Program-made: the position numbers and the translations under genes
The notes under the pieces: generated by a model
Told to the model about the DNA's origin: nothing
The model's input: the letters and a program-made list of their open reading frames with translations, nothing else
Database searches by the model: none
Part shown: piece after piece, positions 53,536-64,000 of the stretch
How the letters are laid out: each line of letters opens with the position of its first letter
How positions within the stretch are numbered: position 1 is the first letter of the stretch
Assembly (NCBI GenBank): GCA_019022495.1
Contig: JAFEKR010000010.1
Coordinates: 496,001-560,000 of the forward strand
Direction: 5' to 3'
Length of the DNA stretch: 64,000 nucleotides
Origin: Epichloe hybrida
Lineage: Eukaryota > Ascomycota > Sordariomycetes > Hypocreales > Clavicipitaceae

Positions 53536-56500
53536 TATATTACTATTACTATAACTATTACTATTATTACTATTATTACTATAATAATTACATGTAATTG
53601 TGTAGTTGTAATTGTAATTAATTGTATTTGTAAAATTCGTCTTGTAATTAAATACAATCCTCTGGGCATAGTCTAATGAAATAGTAAAAAATAAAAATAA
53701 TAAAAATAAAAATAAAAATAATAAAAATAAGGGTTAATATAATACCCTTATTATAAATATTAATTCTAAATAGTAGGTTATTTATAGCTCTAATATAGTA
53801 AAGTAAATATTATTACTTATTATATAGTTACTCTAAAAAATAAATAGCTTATATTAATTTTCATAATTAGTTTAAATAAATATAGTACTAATTACTATAG
53901 ATATAAATAATTTATCTAGAGAGTCTATATTATAATTATGACATTATTATAGCTATTAAGTATATATATAAATAGTAAGGTTAATAATTAGTATTATAAA
54001 TTATAGATTAGCTATATATAATATATTAGATTACTTAAGGGGTCTAAGGTTAATATAAAAAAGACTAATTTCCCCCCCCTTTTATACACTTCCTTTCCCT
54101 TATAATATCTATTCATCTTATAAGTTACCTTTACTAGCTAAGTAATAGCTTTCTTATTATTATTATATAGTAATTACTAACCTTCTTTAGTCTTAGATCT
54201 TTATCTTTACTTATTATTATTTATCTCTATCTTTTATCTTTATTTAATTATTAGTTTATTATATTTTAACTACGCTTTCTTTACCTAGTGTATTATAGCT
54301 AACTTATAGCTAGTTAACTATATCTAAAGCTTCTATTAGGACTTCACCTTTTCTAAATAATCTAGAAAATAAAGGTAATAAGAAATTACCTTTAAAATCT
54401 CCTAAGAAGTTATCTCCTTAAAAGTAATTAGTATTTAAAATCTTAATATTACCCTAGAAGGTAATTACCTTTACCTTAATAAAGTAAGTATAATTTTACT
54501 ATTTAAGCACTAGATTACTACTAACTTACTACTAGCTACTTATATAAGTAAAAAAGAAGCTATAAAATACTTTTCTTATTTATAAAAATTCTAATAAGTA
54601 TAGCTATATTTACTATACTTAACTAACTACTAATACTACTTATAAAGTAAAATATAATAAGTATACTATAATATTACTACTATATATATATATTATATAC
54701 ACTAGTTAGCTTTATATATAGCTAATCCTAGTACTCCCCCTGCTTTATTAAAGGGGAAAACTCTTAAAAGGGAAGAAAAACCCCCTTATATCTATATTTA
54801 GGTTAGCGCTAGTCCTATTTTAAGCCTATACTACTTAGTAAGTAGTTATCTATAGGTATTTATTACTAGCTAATACTAGCCTTATTCTATAAAAAAAAGA
54901 AAGATAAAGAAAAGAATTACTAAAATAAAAGTAACTAACTCTTTCCTAGTATAAGTCTAGTTTTATATTATACTTATCCTAGGCTTTTTTACTTTATTTT
55001 ATAGTATAGTAAATTCTAGTTTAGGTTAATTATTTACTTCCTTTTTACTTTCTTACTAATACTTCTAGTTCCTTACTTTTTAGCTATTTCTAACCTATTT
55101 CTAGTTTATAAGTATTATAAAGTTAAAGTACCTAGTTTTATTTATATACTATTAGATAAGAGTAGTTTTAACCTAGGCCTTACCTAATACTAAGTCTTAT
55201 TTATATTAAGGTTATTTATAAGTAATCTTTACTATATATTATTTTTTAAGCCTTAATTTAGATTTAGTCTCTCCCCTTTTTAAATAAGTATAAGAGAGAT
55301 CTTTCCCCTTATAAGGGTCTTATCTTTTTTTCTCTTTTTATATTAAACTTTCTACAGATTCTCTTCTTTTTTCTAGACTATTTAAGGCTACTCTAGGCTA
55401 GATTTAGATTAGTTACTAATATTTACTATAGTATATTATAAATAATAATATATTGTTATAAAGATATTAGCTAAACTTATAAGTTCTCTTAGTTTTAATA
55501 TATTTCTAGTCTTAATTTACTTAGGAAACTACAACCTCTAACTAGTTTCCTTAGAAATCCTTAACTAAGAAGTAATTAAAGTAAGTTATTAAAAAGAAAA
55601 TAAAGGTATAACTTTTTTACCCTTATTTTATACTTACTTTAGCTTTAATCTAAGGTAATTAAGTAAGCTATAAGGAAATTAGTATATTTTATATAAAACT
55701 TAATTAATTAAGTATTCTAGGTACTAGTATTATAATATCTCTAGTTTAAGCTATTATAGTTTAGTCCTAGCTTAAAGGTAATACTAACTTATATAAAAGT
55801 AATTACTAATACTTACTTTAATTATTAGGTTTAAAATTACTAGTATTATAAGGTAATATTTACCTTTATCCTAGGTCTAATCTAGTGATAATTTATCCCT
55901 AGGTAACTTTTACTAGATTTTAGACTAAGTACTAGTAATTAGTTAAAACCTAGGTAATTATTATTACTAAGAGTAATATAAGTATTACTATAGTAAGCTA
56001 GTTCTAAGCTTAGTCTAAGTCTAATTATTACTAAACTAAGTCCTAGAAAATTATTATAATTAAATTAAGAAACTTTATACTAGGAACTAGTTTATAAAGA
56101 AAAGAAATATAATAGTAATAAGTTTAAACTAAGCTAATTCTAGTTTTAGTAACTAGTATAATAAGGTAGTTTTCTAGCTAAAGTGCCTTAATACTTATAC
56201 TATAAAGATGAACTATCTTCTAGTTATTACCTTCCTTATAAATAAGTAAGATAAAATTATAAAAGATAAAATCCTTAATCTAGAGAAAAAGTAAGTAATA
56301 GTTAGGATTTAGTTTAAAAAAAAAAGTAAGGGTAAGTTAAGGGTTATAATACTAGGTATTTTTACTTTTAAAAATCTAAAGTTTATTCTAGTAAAGCGTT
56401 ATTTATTTATCTAGTCTATATATATTATAGCCTTATTTCTAACTTACTTACTTACTTATATTATTTACTTTATCCTAGGCTTATTTATATTTTTATTATT

Positions 56501-56954
56501 TATATATTAAAAGTAGCTTAAGGCTAGTACTTAATTATAGGAGTTAAATACTAAGTCTTATACTAGTATATACTATTATAGTTACCTAGTATAAAGAAAC
56601 TATTTAGCTATATACCTTATCTTTAGGAGGTAATCTAAGGCTAGCCTTACTTCCTATATATCTTTAGAATAGTTTTATAGTAGTTATATATAGTTATAGT
56701 TATAGTAATTAACTATAATATAATACTAATTCTTCTTTACTTAGCTATAGCTAGAAAGAGATAATATTACCTTAGGAATATTTCTCTAGAATAAAAACTT
56801 ATTTAGGCTTATTTTTCCTATATATAATTAGACTATTATTAAGGAAATATACTTTTTTAAACTTATATAGAATTTCTAGAATTTCTTTAGGTTATAACTA
56901 AGTAAGTAATTCTCTAAGGGTTCTTTAGTAATCTAGCCTTAGTTTAATTATTTT

Positions 56955-57093
56955 CTATTATACTAGTTTTCTTATTATACTAGTTTTCTTATTATACTAG
57001 TTTTCTTATTATACTAGTTTTCTTATTATACTAGTTTTCTTATTATACTAGTTTTCTTATTATACTAGTTTTCTTATTATACTAGTTTTCTTA
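56955..57093. repeat. 17-bp tandem repeat, 8 copies
   Basis: Eight copies of TTTTCTTATTATACTAG, almost without variation despite the mutated surroundings, so the expansion is younger than the RIP-type decay. Confidence 0.9.
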
Positions 57094-57879
57094 TTATTAC
57101 TTTTAGTTCTTATATAAATCTATATTTAGTTTATTATTAATAAGATTATATTTTCTCTAGGGTCTAGCCTAGTAAAGTATAGCTATTACTAAAGTAACTA
57201 TAATTTATGTCTTTTTTTACTATTTTACTCTTAGTAATTTTAGTCTTAAATTTCTATTTTATCTTATTAAGATAAAGATTAAGGGGTAAAATAGTAGTTT
57301 TTACTTCTAGTTAAATAATAAGTATAGCCTTAAATATACTAATAATTGTTTATAACCTTTGCATACTTTTTCGCACTGCTCTAAAGGTCTAGAATTACCT
57401 CTAAAACATAAACTAAGTTAAAATTTAAATTACTTACCCTTATTTACCCCTTCCTATAATATTATATTATTATAAAGATAAAGGTAAGTTAAAGGTTAGG
57501 ACACTAATAGTAATTAATATAAGAGAAAAGAGGTTAGTATAAAGCTACTATTACTTAAATATAGGTATAAGATAGTTTAATATCTAAAGAAGTAATAATA
57601 ACCTAATAATAGATTAAATCTAATTTAAATACCTAGAAGATAAAAAATACTATAATAAGATTACTAGCCTTATCCCTAGTAATAAAGTTACCTAGGTATA
57701 GTATATTACTAAGGCTATTACTAACTAGGTAGTAAACTATACTTATACTAAAGTAAAATCTATAAGTAATAATAGAAATATTTATACTATAAAAAAAGCT
57801 TTTAAAGAAGTTATAAAGAAAGTAATTAAAGAAAAAATAAAGGGTAATATTACTTTAACCTAAGTAAGTATTACTACTA

Positions 57880-58270
57880 GGCCTTTATAAAAATAACTTA
57901 ATAATATACCCCCTCTCCCTTTAGATACTAAGTAAATAATACTATAAAGTACTTATAAAAGAAAACTTTATTTAGGAATTACTCTAGTTTTAAAGCACTA
58001 AAGATATAGTAATAGTAGTAAATAAAGCTACTAGCTAAGCTATAGTAATAATAGTTAGAAGACTCCTTAGTAAAGATATAATTATTACCTTTAAAGAAAA
58101 TATAGCCTAATATAAAGATAACTAAAGATAAATCCCTAATATATTTAAACTAAATATAAACTTTTACTAATATATACTTAGCGTTATTATTAAAGGATTT
58201 CTTACTAAATATATAGCTATTAAAAACCTTATAGCTAAGATTAAAAAAAGCTAATAAGGTAAATATAATT
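57880..58270 (+). pseudogene. RIP-degraded Tad-like LINE ORF1 relic
   Basis: One frame, broken by many TAA/TAG, still reads STKDIVIVVNKATS, IVIIVRRLLSKDIIITFKEN and VIIKGFLTKYIAIKNLIAK. This block order (VNKA, RRLxSxDIxxTF, a xxxKG motif) is that of the ORF1 protein of fungal Tad1-clade LINEs. It ends where copy B begins. Family level is inferred from motif order only. Confidence 0.5.
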
Positions 58271-58296
58271 AAGGTAACTATAAGATAACTCTAAGG

Positions 58297-60089
58297 CAGA
58301 GTATTGCACTAAAACGTGTAGTATAGTGTAGTATTTGTAGTGTAGTCTAGTAACTACACTACAAACTACACTAACTATAAGGAAAAAAAACTACAATATA
58401 TTACACTACAAATTTTTTTTCCTAAACTACACTAACTACAAATACTATAAATATAGTATTAGACTTTTTATTAATTATTAGTATTTATAAGGTTAAAAGA
58501 AAGCTAGTTATATAGAAGCTTTTATTATTACCTATTTTATTAAACTAGTTATAGAATTTATAATATTATTTTATTTTTATAATTTTATTATAACTAAGTA
58601 AGGTTATATATAATATTATACTTTTTTAATAATACTATTTAACTTAATACTTTATTTCCCTAATATAACTTAAAGAAAAACCTTCTTATTATATTATTTA
58701 CTATTTCTATAAATTATTTTATATTTCTATAAATTATTATTATTACTTATTTTAAAAAAACTAGAAAAAGAACTACTAGTAAACTTAATATAAGTAGCTT
58801 ATTATATCTTATTATAGCTTATAATACTAATATTACTCATATTACTAAGATTACTAAGATTACTAAGATTACTAAGATTACTTATAATATTATTAGTGTT
58901 AAAGTTTAATAAAAAATAAATAACTTAAATATAAATACTAGTAATTATAAGTAAATTACTATAGTAAAAGCTATAGTTTTTAATAACTTAGTATTTTAAG
59001 GTTTTTAAGAATATTAATATTATAAAAATGTTTTCTTTTTTATGTTTTTTAAAATAATAGTAAAAGTAAGATAATAGTAATAATAGTAATAATAGTAATA
59101 ATAGTAATAATAGTAATAATAGTAATAATAGTAATAATAGTAATAATAGTAATAATAGTAATAATAGTAATAATAGTAATTAAGGGTTATTAAAGTTATT
59201 AAATCTCTTATAATAAGTATAGTATATTATATAAAAGTTAGTCTTACTATTATTTTTAAAAATAAGTTAAACTTATTTCTATAGCTTATTTAAGCTATAT
59301 AAGGTAACTAAAATATACTATTAAGAATCTATTAAAATATTATAAATATTATAAATATTTTCTATTATATTCTTTCTTTATATATTATTATAATAAGATA
59401 TATAAAGTTACTATATATAACTTCTTAAAGCTTTAGAATTATAAAGTTTAAAGTAATATTTAATTAGTTTAAATAGTAAATAAATAGTTTAAGCTTTTTT
59501 TAAGTTCTTATTTCATTAATAATAATATTTAAGTACTAAGTATATAGTCTATTAACTTATAGATACTTATTTAGATTTCTAATTTAATTTAATTATATTA
59601 GTTTAGGGTATTTTTTAATTAAATTAATTAAATTAATAAAAGAAATATAAAATAATTCCTAATAATAGTAAATAAAATAATTAGAAGGTTTTTCTTAAAG
59701 TTTTATTAGTAAAATAAAGCAATAAGTATAATAGTATTATTAAAAAGTTATAATATTATATATAATACTAGTTATAGTAAAACGTTTAAAATTATATAAT
59801 ATTATAAATTATATAACTAATTAGATAAAATAGCTAATAATAAAAGGTTTCTATTAACTAATTCTCTTTTAATCCTAATAATAACCTTAGCTAATAAAAA
59901 GTCTTACTTTTTTTTTTACTTAATAATATATTTATATTGTTTGTAGTTAGTGTAGTTACTATACTAACTATACTATAAAATAATTTATATTTAATATAAT
60001 ATAATATAATAAATATAAATTTTTTAAATATAATATAAATACAAATTTTTCCGAAAAAATACAATAAATACAATACAAACAATACTCTG
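58297..60089. mobile_element. hAT-like foldback element (copy B), 1793 bp
   Basis: Starts CAGAGTATTGCACTAAAACG, the same 20 bases as copy A, and ends CAATACTCTG. Arms, subterminal GTGTA repeats and centre follow copy A, with a longer AATAGTAAT array at ~59078-59180. Flanks are CTCTAAGG and (one base further) CTATAAGG, 7 of 8 matching, so the target duplication is either mutated or a coincidence; the left flank is LINE-like and the right flank gypsy-like. Confidence 0.75.
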
Positions 60090-60109
60090 GCTATAAGGGA
60101 GTAAGTAAT

Positions 60110-60720
60110 GCTTATAAAACTATAAGGGGTTTTTAGCTTCCTAGGATTTGTAAATTTTGACTATGATTTTATTAGGGACTTCTCTAAGCTAGTAGCTTTA
60201 CTAATATAACTTACTAAGAGAAATATTCCTTTTTAATAAGGGCCTAAGGAGAATAATATATTTAAGAGGTTAAAGGATGCCTTTATTATATATCTAGTGC
60301 TAGCGTAATAGGACCTAAACTACCTTATATTAATAAAAGCTAATTATTTAGGCGTAGCCCTTAGTGAATATCTCTTATAATAAGGCCTTAACAATGTCTT
60401 ATATCTAGTTACTTATTATTCTGCTAGCCTTATGTCCTTATAAAGAAACTATATAATCTATAATAAGAAACTATTAGCTATTATTTCTTATCTTAAGGTA
60501 TAGTTAGTAAAGCTTTAAGGCATGTCCTATTTATTTATAATTTACATAGACTATAAGAACTTAAAATATTTTATAACCCCTTAACTAATATTAGAGAGAT
60601 AGGCTTAGTAAGTAAATACACTTATATTATTTAACTTTTATCTCTATTATAGGCCTAGTATATAAGCTTAATGCCTAAATACCTTATCCTAAAGGGAGTA
60701 AGACTAAAGTAAGTTAGCTT
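60110..60720 (+). pseudogene. RIP-degraded Ty3/gypsy RT-thumb and RNase H relic
   Basis: One frame broken by ~20 stops reads FLGFVNFDYDFIRDFSKLVA, LTKRNIPF, FKRLKDAF, YLVTYYSASL, NYIIYNKKLLAIISYL, FIIYIDYKNLKYFI and FNFYLYYRPS. This is the order of the end of reverse transcriptase and the RNase H domain of Ty3/gypsy elements. Stops fall where Trp and Gln are expected. The frame fades by ~60720; the sequence to 61402 is probably more of the same element but I cannot assign it. Confidence 0.75.
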
Positions 60721-62436
60721 TAAGAATAAGGTATATTCTATAATCTATTACTATTATATAACTTTTATTATTACTAAGTAAGCTAAAGGATAATACTAGC
60801 CTAGCACTATATCTCCTATATATATTAATACTACTAGTAAGGGAAACTCTCTTTATTACTAAGTACTTTTAAACCCTATAAGACTAAGGTATTATATTAA
60901 ATCCTATATATAGTATTTAATTAAAAGCTATATAGAAAAGGGCTTAAAAGTTCCCCCTTAAAGCACTATTAAGGGAGTAAGTTATAGATTATTTTATAAG
61001 TATATATAAAGCGCTTTAATTTTAGGGCTATACTTAGATTTTAGCTTAAAAACCCCTTACTATAACCCTTATATAATAATGCTATAACTCACTAGTAATA
61101 GAGTACCTAGGCTATAATACTATATTTTAAATCCTATAATCGTAGTTTTATTAGGATAGAATATTATAGGATATTACTTAGTTTATTTATAACTATTATT
61201 ACTTTAGTAATTATAAAAGCTATTAATAGTATTAGGGCTTACTAAAGCCTTTACCTATCTTAAACTAGTTTTAGTCTTAGATTTCTATAGACTTTATAAT
61301 AAACTTACTAGTAATATCTTTAAAAAGGCTATAATACCTTATAGTTATTATAGATAAACTCTTAAAGTTTATATAGTTAGAAGCTATAACCTTTATTAAG
61401 GCCAGAGTATTGTTTGTATTGTATTTATTGTATTTTTTCGGAAAAAATTGTATTTGTATTGTATTTAAAAAAATTTATATTTATTATATTATATTATATT
61501 ATATTAAATACAAATTATTTTATAGTGTAGTTAGTGTAGGAACTACACTAACTATAATTAATATAAATGTATTATTAGGTAAAAAAAAAAGTAGGACTTT
61601 TTATTAGCTAAGGTTATTATTAGGATTAAAAGAGAATTAGTTAATAGAAACCTTTTATTATTAGCTATTTTATCTAATTAGTTATATAATTTATAATATT
61701 ATATAATTTTAAACGTTTTACTATAACTAGTATTATATATAATATTATAACTTTTTAATAATACTATTATACTTATTGCTTTATTTTACTAATAAAACTT
61801 TAAGAAAAACCTTCTAATTATTTTATTTACTATTATTAGGAATTATTTTATATTTCTTTTATTAATTTAATTAATTTAATTAAAAAATACCCTAAACTAA
61901 TATAATTAAATTAAATTAGAAATCTAAATAAGTATCTATAAGTTAATAGACTATATACTTAGTACTTAAATATTATTATTAATGAAATAAGAACTTAAAA
62001 AAAGCTTAAACTATTTATTTACTATTTAAACTAATTAAATATTACTTTAAACTTTATAATTCTAAAGCTTTAAGAAGTTATATATAGTAACTTTATATAT
62101 CTTATTATAATAATATATAAAGAAAGAATATAATAGAAAATATTTATAATATTTATAATATTTTAATAGATTCTTAATAGTATATTTTAGTTACCCTATA
62201 TAGCTTAAATAAGCTATAGAAATAAGTTTAACTTATTTTTAAAAATAATAGTAAGACTAACTTTTATATAATATACTATACTTATTATAAGGTATATAGA
62301 TTTTTCTTCCTAGTATAGGGTTTTCCCTCTTAACTAAGCGGTTAATACTAGGACTAGCTACTTAATTAGCTATCTATTACTTTAATAACTTTAATAACTT
62401 TAATAACTTTAATAACTTTAATTAATAACTTAATTA

Positions 62437-62530
62437 CTATTACTATTATTACTATTATTACTATTATTACTATTATTACTATTATTACTATTATTACTAT
62501 TATTACTATTATTACTATTATTACTATTAT
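62437..62530. repeat. Trinucleotide-type array (TATTACTAT)n in copy C
   Basis: About ten uninterrupted 9-bp units. It corresponds to the AATAGTAAT array of copy B on the other strand. Array length differs between copies A, B and C. Confidence 0.9.
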
Positions 62531-62742
62531 CTTACTTTTACTATTATTTTAAAGAAAAAAGAAAACATTTTTATAATATTAATATTTTTAAAAACCTTAA
62601 AATACTAAGTTATTAAAAACTATAGCTTTTACTATAGTAATTTACTTATAATTACTAGTATTTATATTTTATTTATTTATTAGTTATATATATTTTATTA
62701 AACTTTAATACTAATAATATTCTAAGTAATACTAGTATTTTA

Positions 62743-63018
62743 AGCTATTCTAAGCTATTCTAAGCTATTCTAAGCTATTCTAAGCTATTCTAAGCTATTT
62801 TAAGCTATTCTAAGCTAGTATAAGCTATTAGAAGCTATTCTAAGCTAGTCTAAGCTATATTAAGCTATTTTAAGCTATTCTAAGCTAGTATAAGCTATTA
62901 GAAGCTATTATAAGCTAGTCTAAGCTATATTAAGCTATTTTAAGCTATTCTAAGCTAGTATAAGCTATTAGAAGCTATTATAAGCTATTCTAAGCTATAT
63001 TAAGCTATTTTAAGCTAT
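62743..63018. repeat. 10-bp tandem array, TAAGCTATTC type
   Basis: About 27 units of TAAGCTATTC with variants TAAGCTATTT, TAAGCTAGTA and TAGAAGCTAT; part of it forms a higher-order repeat of ~60 bp repeated three times (62811-63010). Confidence 0.9.
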
Positions 63019-64000
63019 TGTTAGGAGCGCAGAGGTCAAAGATAGGATGTTTATCGAAGCGGGTCTTCGGAGAACCTTTAGGCCATGCGGATAATAAAGA
63101 GGCTAGCTAGCTATAAGATAGCCACGTGCTTATAGAGCGGGGTATTTATTAAAGACTACGTATATTATTAGTGCTAGGTTAGAGATTAAAACCTTTACAC
63201 ACCTACCCCTAGCTAGTATTTATCTAGTAGTAACTATAATAGTCTTAGCTATTACTTTATTCTTAACCTTTTAGTATAAGCTATAATAAATTAATCTCTC
63301 TTAACCTTTTTAAGGATATAAACTATTAGCTAGATTATTATATAGCTAACACTCTAAAGATCTATAAGAAACACACTAGTACCTTATAATAATAAAGCTA
63401 TAGATAATTAGGAAAATAAAGAACCCCTATAATCTAAAACTATAGATAATAGGGTATAATAAACGCCACTTAATCCTAATTTAGGTAAAGGTATAGATAA
63501 TATAACTAAAGAAAAAAGGGCGTTATAGCAATGCTATAAGGTTATATAATCTAAGCTATATTACCTTTAGAGAAAATAAGAGGTCTTATAGATAAAGGCG
63601 TAAATTAGAGAGCTTAAGGCAAATCTAGGATTAGCTAGACCTTAAACTAGACCTATAATTACCCCTTAAACATTAGCTATAATTTTACCTATAGTTTATA
63701 GTAATATAGTAGTAATTATATAGTAAGGTAGTCTTATTAAAACATAGATAAAAATGCTTATATATAAAGGGGAAACGTATAAAAGCCTATAGAATTTCTT
63801 AGTAAACTTAGATATACTATTTAAATTAGACTACTATACCTTTAAGAATAATATAACTAAGGTAGCGTATATAAGTAGCTACCTAGCTAGTAATATAAAG
63901 CAATAATAGATATATTATATAGCTATAAATAAGCACGTAGATTATTTATTAATTACCTAGGTAGATTTCCTAGAATAGTTAAAAACTAGAATAATAGATA
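63019..64000 (+). mobile_element. Ty3/gypsy-type retrotransposon: LTR-like start and decayed gag
   Basis: TGTTAGGAGCGCAGAGG at 63019 looks like an LTR start, and the first ~170 bp keep G+C unlike the surroundings. From ~63748 a frame with few stops reads YKGETYKSL, NFLVNLDILFKLDYYTFKNN and TKVAYISSYLASNIK, the layout of gypsy gag (capsid) proteins, and continues off the right edge. The 3' end of the LTR could not be placed. Confidence 0.6.

Larger units (their letters stand above)
49983..53664. mobile_element. Outer foldback-type element (copy D) interrupted by copy A
   Basis: Begins CAGAGGATTGTAT and ends ATACAATCCTCTG, perfect 13-bp terminal inverted repeats. The 5' ~500 bp (subterminal GTAATT-rich part, then a conserved arm with TACCCTAAACTAATATAAT at ~50468) is homologous to the arms of copies A, B and C. 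Its interior holds the ~100-bp tandem array, which is split by copy A. Without copy A and its target duplication it would be ~1.73 kb, similar to the other copies. Flanks TATAGACT and CATAGTCT next to the ends may be a diverged target duplication. Confidence 0.65.
61403..63018. mobile_element. Foldback element copy C, inverted relative to B, truncated
   Basis: Starts CAGAGTATTGTTTGTATTGT, the mirror of copy B's right end, and follows copy B in reverse complement through the arm (TACCCTAAACTAATATAAT at ~61889) and centre. The expected second arm is absent: the sequence passes into a 10-bp array and stops at an LTR-like sequence at 63019. Its terminal ~200 bp and copy B's right end can both be translated as a similar ~64-residue open frame, an effect of shared non-coding ends. 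Confidence 0.7.
48836..64000. repeat. RIP-degraded AT-rich transposon block
   Basis: From about 48836 the sequence changes within ~20 bp from balanced composition to overwhelmingly A+T, rich in TA, TTA and TAA and almost free of CA/TG outside a few patches. No open frame exceeds ~65 codons. Where ancestral coding sequence can be recognised, Trp and Gln positions are stops, as expected from C-to-T change in CpA context (RIP). It runs to the right edge, so the true size is larger. Separate entries give the recognisable contents. Stretches 54.0-56.9 kb and 57.1-57.7 kb hold nothing I can identify beyond decayed AT-rich sequence. Confidence 0.9.

Noticed and set aside
59891..61607. Two similar ~64-residue frames (59891-60082 minus, 61410-61607 plus)
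   Set aside because: They are the shared ends of foldback copies B and C, AT-rich and without coding features; their similarity reflects repeat homology.
62743..63018. CRISPR-like regular array
   Set aside because: Units are contiguous 10-mers without spacers, in a fungal genome.
1..64000. tRNA and rRNA genes
   Set aside because: I looked for B-box-like GGTTCGAATCC patterns with a cloverleaf and found none that fold convincingly by eye.

Overview
The window is nuclear DNA of a filamentous ascomycete (Pezizomycotina; the protein set fits Sordariomycetes, probably Hypocreales, but I cannot fix the species). The grounds are short GT-AG introns of about 50-160 nt, Zn2Cys6 and C2H2 regulators, ERG4, a TPS2-type trehalose phosphatase, a UstYa-family protein, an alpha-kinase, and a sharp switch near 48.83 kb from ordinary gene-rich sequence to a very AT-rich block that looks like the product of repeat-induced point mutation (RIP).

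Layout, left to right. 0-6 kb: 5' part of a UstYa/DUF3328 gene running off the left edge, a decayed gene fragment, then CMR1 and an MTF2-like mitochondrial gene diverging from one 434-bp promoter region. 6.9-11.9 kb: a PLAC8 cysteine-rich gene, a frameshifted hypothetical gene, and a secreted-type GMC oxidoreductase broken by one TAG. 12.8-17.2 kb: a four-exon GST facing a dynamin-like GTPase, then a small secreted protein. 20.3-23.2 kb: a multi-C2H2 protein and a Zn2Cys6 regulator, tail to tail. 24.0-28.0 kb: ERG4 and an MFS transporter with a 15-nt micro-exon and one in-frame TAG; 85 bp of this transporter's first exon is duplicated in inverted orientation upstream of ERG4, and a MITE lies between the genes. 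28.4-32.5 kb: a small hypothetical gene, an alpha-kinase with an N-terminal Stc1-like zinc motif, and an intronless sugar transporter with CreA-type sites upstream. 34.5-37.4 kb: TPS2. 38.4-44.2 kb: a polyQ Zn2Cys6 factor and a C2H2 factor, tail to tail. 44.2-48.8 kb: no convincing gene.

48.83-64 kb: the AT-rich block. It has no intact gene but can be read. It holds at least four related foldback-type elements with terminal CAGAG..TTG inverted repeats; the best copy (51310-53256) has a perfect 8-bp target duplication and is hAT-like by that criterion. One copy is nested inside another, which also carries a ~100-bp tandem array. Stop-riddled relics of a Tad-like LINE ORF1, a Ty3/gypsy RT-RNase H region and a gypsy-type gag are also recognisable.

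The genes do not form one obvious pathway. Most are independent housekeeping or regulatory genes (sterol synthesis, trehalose, sugar uptake, mitochondrial expression). The UstYa gene may be the edge of a RiPP-type cluster lying to the left. Themes across the window are (i) three genes each interrupted by a single stop codon, (ii) four intergenic foldback/MITE structures in the gene-rich half, and (iii) the RIP-decayed transposon block. Exon boundaries were placed by hand from splice consensus plus frame continuity; no alignment or RNA data were available.
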